Of a stretch of 6,416 nucleotides of DNA, positions 1-4,994 are shown piece by piece. Below the pieces are notes generated by a model. It did not search any database. It was not told the origin of the DNA and saw only the letters and a program-made list of their open reading frames with translations. The stretch covers positions 1 through 6,416 of the forward strand of contig JAEXPG010000453.1 of the NCBI GenBank assembly GCA_023447015.1, read 5' to 3'. The position numbers and the translations under genes were made by a program. The stretch comes from Verrucomicrobiota bacterium (lineage in GTDB: Bacteria > Verrucomicrobiota > Verrucomicrobiia > Opitutales > Opitutaceae). Within the stretch, counting starts at the first letter, position 1. Each line of letters begins with the position of its first letter.

Positions 1-792
1 AAGGGAACGGGGCAGAAGATCTTCACGAAGTTATCCGAGCTCCGTGGAGCACTTGAAGACCGGGGGGTTCTGGCGGAGGTGGAGCCGAAGCTCAAGGCGG
101 TGGAGAAGGAGTTTGAGATCTATCGCGACCAACTTCTGCACGCGGCAGTTCCGGGGCTTTCTCTCGGGATATTGCTTCACGGAGCGGAAAAGATCTTGGA
201 TGAGCTGCGCGCGGCTACCAAGCGGAACGCTGAGCCGGAGCGAGTGACGGAGCTCGTTGATCGCCTCTATCGTGCGATGCGACCGGTCACCAACCTCCTG
301 AAGAACCCTGCGGTCGCCAAGACCTCGGCATCCATTCTCATCAAAGAAGCGATCTTCTCGACCGAGCTCCGACTTAGGCGACATGGAATCGAACTTACGG
401 ACGGCACGAAAGATGGATGTGCGGATTTCAGAGTGGAGGGATCGAAGCAAATGTTGGTCGCTTCACTTACTAACTTGATCGACAACTCGATTCACTGGCT
501 GGAGGTGAAGAGTCCGAAAAGGAAGAGACTGCTGATCTCGACAACAATCGATCTGGAGGGCGGTCCGGCTATAGTTGTCGCAGACAATGGACCCGGCTTT
601 GGCAACGACGATCCTGAGGACCTGATAGCTCCATTCTTCACTCGCCGCAACGGTGGGATGGGGCTCGGACTCTACATCGTCAACGAGGTGATGCGCACCA
701 ATAAGGGGAGACTCGTGTTCCCTGACTTTGGCGACATTGAACTGGCCGATGAATTCGACGGCGCCGTCGTAGCCCTTCAATTCCTCAGATAA
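1..792 (+). CDS. Histidine-kinase-type (GHKL) ATPase, 5'-truncated by window edge
   Basis: The frame is open from base 1, so the gene probably begins upstream; 263 residues are visible. A GTG at 79 could start a 237-aa protein, but nothing favours it. Numbered from that GTG, a helical stretch at about 10-60 resembles a dimerisation/phosphoacceptor segment, with a candidate His at 34 (LLHGAEK). A complete HATPase_c domain follows: N-box TNLIDNS (131-137, N132/N136), G1 box ADNGPGF (168-174), F-box PFFTRR (185-190) and G2 box GGMGLGL (192-198). The fold therefore should bind ATP. The residue after the candidate His is Gly, where classical kinases usually have Glu or Asp, so phosphotransfer is uncertain. 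No membrane segment is visible in this part. One base separates its stop from the receiver-domain gene, which suggests a cognate kinase/receiver pair. The main alternative is a GHKL ATPase acting mechanically rather than as a kinase. The domain call is firm; the partner role is inferred. Confidence 0.88.
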   Translation, partial: KGTGQKIFTKLSELRGALEDRGVLAEVEPKLKAVEKEFEIYRDQLLHAAVPGLSLGILLHGAEKILDELRAATKRNAEPERVTELVDRLYRAMRPVTNLLKNPAVAKTSASILIKEAIFSTELRLRRHGIELTDGTKDGCADFRVEGSKQMLVASLTNLIDNSIHWLEVKSPKRKRLLISTTIDLEGGPAIVVADNGPGFGNDDPEDLIAPFFTRRNGGMGLGLYIVNEVMRTNKGRLVFPDFGDIELADEFDGAVVALQFLR

Positions 793-796
793 CATG
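790..796 (+). promoter_or_regulatory. Stop/start junction, ATPase to receiver gene
   Basis: TAA (790-792) is followed by one base and then ATG (794-796). There is no room for a separate promoter, and no strong ribosome site precedes the ATG, so reinitiation or coupled translation is likely. Confidence 0.6.
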
Positions 797-2197
797 ATCC
801 CTCGCCTTGCAGCTCCATCGGTGTGCGTGATCGACGACGAGCAGCCGGACTATCAGCCAATTTTGGACGCACTTCTGAAATTGGGCGTTGCGTGTGTCCA
901 TGTCCGAGGCGACAGCGGATCGCCTCTTCCTCCGCACCCGTTCAAAGGCCTTAGGATTGTTTTCACCGACCTGTATCTTTCCGGATCATTTGGGAAGACC
1001 GCTGCGGCCCATACCGCAAATGTGTTCATGAGTGTGGTGTCTGCAGATACAGCTCCTGTGCTCGTGGTGATTTGGAGCAAGCACACGGATGAGCGGAATG
1101 GGGATTCGGAGCTTCCCCCAGATGACCAGCCAACCGCAGCCGATTTGTTCAAAAGCGCTGTGCTTGAGGCGGAGCCCAGATTTCGGGGCAGGCTAATCTT
1201 CACTGAAATGGCCAAACCGAAGCCAGGCGTCGACCGCCCGAGCGATCCAGGCGCCTGGGTCACTGCGCTCCAAGCGGATATTGAGAAGGTACTCCGGGAG
1301 TTTCCAGCGTGTGATCTGCTCTGGTCTTGGGAGACTTTAGTCCGTGAGGCTGGGATCTCCATCAGCGAAGATCTCACATCTTTGGCACTCCAAGTGGCCC
1401 CATCTGGCGGTAACAATGGAAACGGAACGCTGGCTCTTGATGAGAAGCTAAGGGCTGTATTCCGCAGGTTGGCAAAAGAACAGGGCGGCCCAGATTGTTC
1501 TGCGTCGTTGGCCCATCGTCATTTGTCGACGGTTCTGGCACAGTCTTTGGCAGATGAATTGGAGCAAACTCAAGGCCTGGAAGCTCTAGCCCGGCATGGC
1601 ACTTGGCTTTCCGAGAATTCGGGATTGGGCGACAGCTCGCATTTCGCATCCCAACTCAATGGCCTTCTTCTGACCGCTGCTGTCCAAGCCGGTTCTCGTG
1701 CCTTTATTCCGGGTGTCGTCTACAAACTAGCACAGCCGGAGAAATTCGAAGAGGTTTTCGGGGAGCATCCCAAGGGCCTGGTTAAGGCGTGCTACTCCAA
1801 GCTTGAGAAGGATAGCGTGTGGACGGCGGAAGAATGGAAACAGAACGTCCACCCTGTACTTCTTGAGGTTTCTCCTGCATGTGACTTCCACCAGGGAACT
1901 AGGCGTCAATGCATGTTAATCGGAGGCGTTCTCGGTCCGGCCGCTGGCAAGGTGCACGCGCGAGTGACGGACGCTTACTACGGCTTGCCAGAATTCTTTC
2001 TGCGGTGGCCTGCCGGCGGTTTTCCATCCCAGAACATCTTCATGGTCTTTTGCAGCCGCTACAAAATGACCATGCCACCTGGCAAAGAGCCCGAGTGGCT
2101 TATCCCATGGTTTCGGCTCCGTGAACTACCCACGGCATCTCTGAGAAATTGGCATGCGAGTCATTCTGCACGCGTTGGTTTCGTGTCGTTCCGCTAA
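794..2197 (+). CDS. Receiver-domain protein with large unassigned C-terminal region (conflict-type response regulator)
   Basis: The protein has 467 aa; its ATG lies one base after the upstream stop, indicating translational coupling. Residues about 8-145 match the response-regulator receiver pattern: acidic pair D14/D15 (VIDDE), phosphoacceptor candidate D59 (VFTDLYLSG), hydroxyl residue S95 at the end of a hydrophobic strand (VVIWSK), and K141-P142 (MAKPKP) as the conserved Lys-Pro. A longer than usual stretch lies between S95 and K141. The remaining ~300 residues have no DNA-binding domain, HD-GYP, GGDEF or phosphorylase motif that I recognise. A CDFHQ motif at C363-Q367 (LEVSPACDFHQ) is the most striking local signature. 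From memory the N-terminus resembles the divergent receivers found in prokaryotic conflict loci (Pfam Response_reg_2 type). It is probably phosphorylated by, or bound to, the upstream ATPase and controls the downstream nuclease. That link is inferred from gene order. Third codon positions are far less GC-rich than in the cyclase genes. Confidence 0.8.
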   Translation: MIPRLAAPSVCVIDDEQPDYQPILDALLKLGVACVHVRGDSGSPLPPHPFKGLRIVFTDLYLSGSFGKTAAAHTANVFMSVVSADTAPVLVVIWSKHTDERNGDSELPPDDQPTAADLFKSAVLEAEPRFRGRLIFTEMAKPKPGVDRPSDPGAWVTALQADIEKVLREFPACDLLWSWETLVREAGISISEDLTSLALQVAPSGGNNGNGTLALDEKLRAVFRRLAKEQGGPDCSASLAHRHLSTVLAQSLADELEQTQGLEALARHGTWLSENSGLGDSSHFASQLNGLLLTAAVQAGSRAFIPGVVYKLAQPEKFEEVFGEHPKGLVKACYSKLEKDSVWTAEEWKQNVHPVLLEVSPACDFHQGTRRQCMLIGGVLGPAAGKVHARVTDAYYGLPEFFLRWPAGGFPSQNIFMVFCSRYKMTMPPGKEPEWLIPWFRLRELPTASLRNWHASHSARVGFVSFR

Positions 2198-2199
2198 TG
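2195..2199 (+). promoter_or_regulatory. TAATG overlap, receiver gene to nuclease gene
   Basis: The receiver gene's TAA (2195-2197) shares one A with the ATG (2197-2199) of the next gene. This is a typical translational-coupling arrangement. It decides the start of the downstream gene against the upstream in-frame ATG at 2149 and the internal ATG at 2218. Confidence 0.6.
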
Positions 2200-2727
2200 A
2201 ACCGTGCACTTTTGCGGATGTCTGACCAAGCGTTGCTTCAGCTTCGCGCAGGTCTTCGTGCAGAGATGCGAAAACGCGGGCTCGCCGATTCTGTCGGCGC
2301 TGTGGGCGAGCGGCTCGTGATCGACCATTTTGGGAAGACTGTGGGATTGCCGAAGCTGCAACTCGCGCCGCCCGGGACCAAGAACGTCGACGCGCTCTCG
2401 CGCGACGGAGACCGTTATTCCATTAAGACCGTCTGCGAAGGATCGAAGACCGGTACCATCTATCCCGAGCGAGGGGCGAAGGACAAACAGCTCTTCGAGC
2501 ACATCCTCATCGTGAAGCTGACGAAGGACTGGGCGCTGGAATCGATCCATCAGCTCAGCTGGGCGCAGTTCGTCGAGGCCCGTTCGTGGGACAAACGGAT
2601 GAACGCGTGGTACGTGGCGTTCAACAAGCGGGCGCTGCCGGACTTGGCCTTGGTCTATCGGTGCCCAGCAGAGGCTGATGATGTCCCTGGAAATACCAGG
2701 GGAATGCCCGGCAAAACCAGGTGCTGA
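2197..2727 (+). CDS. Putative PD-(D/E)XK-fold nuclease
   Basis: The protein has 176 aa from the coupled ATG; MSDQALL at 2218 is a possible alternative start. The order of residues fits a PD-(D/E)XK endonuclease core: a helix with GAVGERLV (Glu38), then NVDAL (Asp65), then a short turn and RYSIKTV (Lys77). Glu, Asp and Lys are in the expected order and spacing. The position two before the Lys is Ser75 rather than Asp or Glu, as in some divergent members that act on modified or specific DNA. I do not recognise a named family with certainty; similarity to DUF6998-type proteins (GE...D...IK) is a recollection. It lies between a receiver gene and a Vsr gene, so it is a plausible effector nuclease of the locus. 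The last ~20 residues (Pro/Gly/Arg-rich, ending KTRC) are encoded by a palindromic DNA stretch and may not belong to the core fold. GC content of codons rises sharply within the first ~30 codons. Confidence 0.62.
   Translation: MNRALLRMSDQALLQLRAGLRAEMRKRGLADSVGAVGERLVIDHFGKTVGLPKLQLAPPGTKNVDALSRDGDRYSIKTVCEGSKTGTIYPERGAKDKQLFEHILIVKLTKDWALESIHQLSWAQFVEARSWDKRMNAWYVAFNKRALPDLALVYRCPAEADDVPGNTRGMPGKTRC
2685..2701. repeat. Small palindrome with Dcm-type (CCWGG) sites at end of nuclease gene
   Basis: CCCTGG-AAATA-CCAGGG makes a 6-bp stem with a 5-base loop inside the last codons of the PD-(D/E)XK gene. It contains CCTGG (2686-2690) and CCAGG (2696-2700); a third CCAGG lies at 2717-2721. It could be a REP-like palindrome or an mRNA hairpin. 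No U-tract follows, so it is not a standard terminator. Confidence 0.45.
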
Positions 2728-2738
2728 GGCGCGGAGCT

Positions 2739-3329
2739 ATGGCCGATATCCTCACCTCGAAGCAGCGCAGCGCCCTGATGGCGCGGATCCGGTCGGCGGG
2801 GAACGCGTCGACGGAGCTGCGGCTGGTGGCGCTTTTGCGCGCGGCGCGGATCCGCGGCTGGCGCCGGGGATGCAGGCTGCGCCTGCGAGGACAGACGACT
2901 GAGGATGGAGAACGGAGGGCGGATGGCAGAGGACGGATGACGCAGGACAGACGCGGGCTGAAGCACCGCGCCACGGTCGGGCATCCGTGCCCATCCGTGA
3001 GATCTGTGGTTACAGCCTGCCGTCCGTCCTCGGTCCTCCGTCGTCCCGTGGTCGTGCGGCCCGACTTCGTCTTCCGGTTGCAGCGGCTGGTGGTCTTCGT
3101 CGACGGGTGCTTCTGGCACGGCTGCCCCGCCCACTACACGCGGCCGAAGGCCCGGCGGGCGTTCTGGGACGCGAAGATCGCGGCCAACCGGGCGCGCGAC
3201 CGGCGGATCGACCGGGCGTTGCGGGCGGCGGGCTGGCGCGTGCTGCACCTCTGGGAACACGCGCTGAAGCCGGGGCAGCTCGGGCGCACGCTGGCTCGGC
3301 TGCAGCGGGCGCTGGCCGGGCGGCGGTAG
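2739..3329 (+). CDS. vsr: Vsr-family (very short patch repair) DNA endonuclease with an in-frame insert
   Basis: The protein has 196 aa, against roughly 130-155 for typical family members. ATG 2739 is preceded by CGGAG (2732-2736) and gives the family's usual opening, MADILTSKQRSALMARIRS. Vsr enzymes nick 5' of the T in T:G mismatches made by deamination of 5-methylcytosine. Visible family residues are Glu26 (TELRL), RPDFVF with catalytic Asp109, VDGCFWHGCP (122-131: Cys124, His127, Cys129, aromatic pair Phe125/Trp126), FWDAKI (Trp143) and GWRVLHLWEHAL (His174 where E. coli Vsr has a zinc-binding Cys). This is the VDGCFWHGCP...WEH subfamily rather than the E. coli type. Residues ~52-106, between RLRLRG and RPDF, have no family counterpart and are encoded by repeat DNA. 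No frameshift or stop occurs, so the protein may be active, with a large loop beside the catalytic Asp, or recently inactivated. It sits 11 bases after the nuclease gene, in the same likely operon. Confidence 0.88.
   Translation: MADILTSKQRSALMARIRSAGNASTELRLVALLRAARIRGWRRGCRLRLRGQTTEDGERRADGRGRMTQDRRGLKHRATVGHPCPSVRSVVTACRPSSVLRRPVVVRPDFVFRLQRLVVFVDGCFWHGCPAHYTRPKARRAFWDAKIAANRARDRRIDRALRAAGWRVLHLWEHALKPGQLGRTLARLQRALAGRR
2886..2955 (+). repeat. Degenerate 7-base tandem array, consensus RGAGGAC (10 units)
   Basis: Ten consecutive units in strict 7-base register: cgaggac, agacgac, tgaggat, ggagaac, ggagggc, ggatggc, agaggac, ggatgac, gcaggac, agacgcg. The array is purine-rich on the + strand and is the left arm of the insert in the Vsr-like gene. 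The same unit recurs at 4797-4852 and 6383-6416. Confidence 0.8.
2982..3009 (+). repeat. Three 10-base-period repeats (CATCCGTG type) in the insert core
   Basis: CATCCGTG occurs at 2982-2989 and again at 2992-2999, followed by the diverged copy GATCTGTGG at 3001-3009. Together they give three units with about 10-base spacing. From memory, similar CATCCGTG...ATCTGTGGTT strings are frequent intergenic repeats in some GC-rich environmental bacteria; this was not checked. Confidence 0.65.
3019..3046 (-). repeat. Inverted 7-base array (about 4 units) closing the insert
   Basis: Units gccgtcc, gtcctcg, gtcctcc and gtcgtcc follow in 7-base register. They are the reverse complement of the GGAGGAC unit seen at 2886-2955. 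The two arms could pair over a loop of about 60 bases. Confidence 0.72.
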
Positions 3330-3438
3330 ACCGTGGACCGCGCGGCGGCGGGCGATCGCCCCGGGGTACCGAGGGGCAGGTGACAATCGTCGCGAAAATT
3401 TGGTGGTGGCAGATGGGGCTTCTGCTTCCATCGCGGTC
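3330..3438. other. Spacer between the Vsr-like gene and the first cyclase
   Basis: These 109 bases contain no credible gene. An AT-rich patch (gaaaattt, 3394-3401) downstream of GTGACA (3380-3385) could be part of a promoter, but no good -10 hexamer lies at 16-18 bases. No clear Shine-Dalgarno precedes ATG 3439. The cyclases are probably an independent transcription unit. Confidence 0.4.
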
Positions 3439-4794
3439 ATGGAGAACCGGCCGCCCCTCGAACTGACCAACCTGGAGCTCTCGAACATCGAGAGATATCG
3501 CATCCAGCGGCAGACCTCGGTGCTGGTCATCCTCTTCACCGACATCAAGGGCTTCACCGCGATCGCGGAGCGCCGGGGCGAGCGGCACGCCGTGGAGCTC
3601 CTCAATGCGCACGACCAGATCGTGGTCCGGGCGATCGAGGAGGGCGGGGCGGGGCTGGTCGTGAAGCACATCGGCGATTCGGTCATGGCGGTGTTCGCCG
3701 AGCCGTCGACGGCCGTGGACCGGGCGTTGCGGATCCAGCAGGAGACCGCCGCCTTCAACGGGGCGCATCCGGACCACGAGACCCTCGGCATCCGCATCGG
3801 CCTGCACATGGGGCAGGTGGCGGTGGAGAACCAGACCCGGCTCGATCTCGTCGGCCGGCACGTCAACCGCGCCTCGCGGGTCGAGGGCCTCGCCGACGCC
3901 GGGCAGATCTACCTCACGTATCCGGTCTTCGACAGTGCGAGCGGTTGGTTGCACGCGCAGGCGGGTCGCGACCTCGGGTGGAAGCTGCACGGCAGCTACC
4001 GCCTCAAGGGCCTCGGGGAGCCGGTGGAGATCTACGAGGTGGTCGACAAACGGCGCCGCATGCCCGTTGCGCCCAAGGGCGCGCGGCGGCAGACCAAGCT
4101 GCTCCCGCTCTGGCTCGGACTCGGCGTCGTGCTGCTCGGCGGCGCCGTCGTCTTCGGCGTCGCCCGCTACCAGCGCACGGAGGTCTATTTCACCAACTGG
4201 GGGGCGGAGCCCACGATCGTCGACCAGCGGCAGCCGCTCGCCCTCGTCGGCGGCGGCTCGAAGGAGGCGCAGCGGTCGGTGGCGCCGTTCTCGATCGGCC
4301 GGCATCTGCTCCAGCAGGACATCGGCGCGACGACGCGCAACTACATGGAGATCGACATCAAACGCGGTCTCAACGTCATCCCGGCCGCCATGGAGACCGT
4401 CTCCCTTCCCGCGCTCCAGCGCCGCCTGGACTTCGAGCCGGGCCGGCGGGAGTGGGTGGCGGCGCAGGAGAGTTTCACGTACCCGCTGTACGACAAGACC
4501 AACCGCCGGTTGGCGACCAAGGCCGACCTTGCCGTGTCCATCAAGGGCGCCCCCGATCCGGCGGATCCCGCCTTCGTGGTCTTCACCTGCGAGTGGAAGG
4601 CGATCGTGAACGGTGCCGTGATCGGGTTGGACACCGTCGTGTTGCGGAGCGCGGTCGGCGTCGACCACCGGCAGGAGCGCAAGGTCCTCTTCCACGAGGA
4701 CCCGATGCACTGCTGGTACGTGCGCACCTTCACCAACTGGCGCTCCGCAGAGCTGGAGGTGGCGGCCGCATACATCGAGTACAAGGACCGGTAG
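3439..4794 (+). CDS. Membrane-anchored class III adenylate cyclase, paralog 1
   Basis: The protein has 451 aa. ATG 3439 is chosen because MEN...(I)ERYRI aligns with the start of the downstream paralog and both proteins then have identical length; an in-frame TTG at 3400 would add 13 residues. Residues ~26-203 form the cyclase domain: metal Asp35 (FTDIKGFT) and Asp80 (KHIGDS), base-selecting Lys76 and Asp136 (LDLVG), transition-state Asn143 and Arg147 (VNRASR). All six positions match ATP-using enzymes, so it should convert ATP to cAMP. A basic segment (204-220) precedes one transmembrane helix (~221-242), predicting a cytoplasmic cyclase and an external C-terminal domain (~245-451). That domain is unrecognised. 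It has conserved stretches GRHLLQQDI, YPLYDK and HCWYVRT, and the protein's only two cysteines, C384 and C425, which may form a disulfide. This order (cyclase, helix, outer domain) reverses the common sensor-first layout. It is followed two bases later by a 7-base repeat array. Confidence 0.9.
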   Translation: MENRPPLELTNLELSNIERYRIQRQTSVLVILFTDIKGFTAIAERRGERHAVELLNAHDQIVVRAIEEGGAGLVVKHIGDSVMAVFAEPSTAVDRALRIQQETAAFNGAHPDHETLGIRIGLHMGQVAVENQTRLDLVGRHVNRASRVEGLADAGQIYLTYPVFDSASGWLHAQAGRDLGWKLHGSYRLKGLGEPVEIYEVVDKRRRMPVAPKGARRQTKLLPLWLGLGVVLLGGAVVFGVARYQRTEVYFTNWGAEPTIVDQRQPLALVGGGSKEAQRSVAPFSIGRHLLQQDIGATTRNYMEIDIKRGLNVIPAAMETVSLPALQRRLDFEPGRREWVAAQESFTYPLYDKTNRRLATKADLAVSIKGAPDPADPAFVVFTCEWKAIVNGAVIGLDTVVLRSAVGVDHRQERKVLFHEDPMHCWYVRTFTNWRSAELEVAAAYIEYKDR

Positions 4795-4796
4795 GC

Positions 4797-4852
4797 GGAG
4801 GACGGAGGACAGAAGACGGAGGACAGAGGACGGACGGCGGATGGCGGAGGTG
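4797..4852 (+). repeat. 7-base tandem array (8 units) immediately after cyclase 1
   Basis: Units in strict register: ggaggac, ggaggac, agaagac, ggaggac, agaggac, ggacggc, ggatggc, ggaggtg. The array begins two bases after the TAG stop. It has the same consensus and orientation as the array after cyclase 2 and the left arm inside the Vsr-like gene. Confidence 0.85.
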
Positions 4853-4994
4853 GACCACAGCTGGCCTTCGCGCGGGGCGGCGGCTTCGGGACGGCCGGCC
4901 CGTTCGTGGGGGTTCCGTGCCCGCCGGCCATGGCGGGGGTCCGTCGGCGCATTTCGTATCGCTGCGGTGGGGCCGGTCCGCCTATGACGAGGGC
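4853..4994. other. Non-coding remainder of the inter-cyclase gap
   Basis: These GC-rich 142 bases have no stop in the frame of cyclase 2 but no homology to the start of cyclase 1, so they are not counted as coding. GGCCGGC (4893-4899) and GCCGGCC (4923-4929) form a 7-bp inverted repeat with a 23-base loop and no T-run. GAGGG (4989-4993) is only one base from the ATG, too close for a normal ribosome site. No convincing promoter is seen. Confidence 0.4.

Larger units (their letters stand above)
2888..3058. mobile_element. Repeat-type element inserted in frame in the Vsr-like gene
   Basis: This ~171-bp block (57 codons, divisible by three) separates conserved Vsr segments. It consists of purine-rich 7-base repeats, a central unique/10-base repeat part, and pyrimidine-rich 7-base repeats that are the reverse complement of the first set. 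A TGCG occurs at both edges (2884-2887 and 3055-3058). Removing the block with one copy restores RLRLRPDFVF in frame, but a 4-base match is weak evidence for a target duplication. No transposase is encoded. Exact ends are uncertain by several bases. Confidence 0.6.

Noticed and set aside
79..792. GTG at 79 as the true start of the ATPase gene
   Set aside because: The frame is open to base 1 and no ribosome site singles out this GTG, so the gene is treated as cut by the window edge.
2149..2196. Earlier ATG for the PD-(D/E)XK gene
   Set aside because: It would overlap the receiver gene by 49 bases and adds residues unrelated to the fold. The TAATG start at 2197 is the better choice.
3380..3408. 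Sigma-70 promoter before cyclase 1
   Set aside because: GTGACA resembles a -35 box, but no acceptable -10 hexamer occurs at normal spacing.
2655..3866. Minus-strand open frame (403 codons) over the Vsr-like gene and cyclase start
   Set aside because: It crosses gene borders and the repeat insert, and its composition is that of a shadow frame. Vsr motifs are on the + strand.
3010..4710. Long minus-strand open frame (566 codons) antisense to the first cyclase
   Set aside because: Its translation is low-complexity Arg/Pro/Ala/Asp-rich protein with no motif. It exists because the GC-rich codons of the cyclase suppress stops on the other strand; the + strand has clear domain evidence.
4893..4929. 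Rho-independent terminator after cyclase 1
   Set aside because: The GGCCGGC/GCCGGCC stem has a 23-base loop and no T-run; such matches are expected by chance in GC-rich DNA.
3945..4994. Upstream extension of the second cyclase to base 3945 (an 801-aa protein)
   Set aside because: The first ~350 codons are cyclase 1 read in the wrong frame plus the repeat gap. Only the part from ATG 4995 aligns with the paralog.
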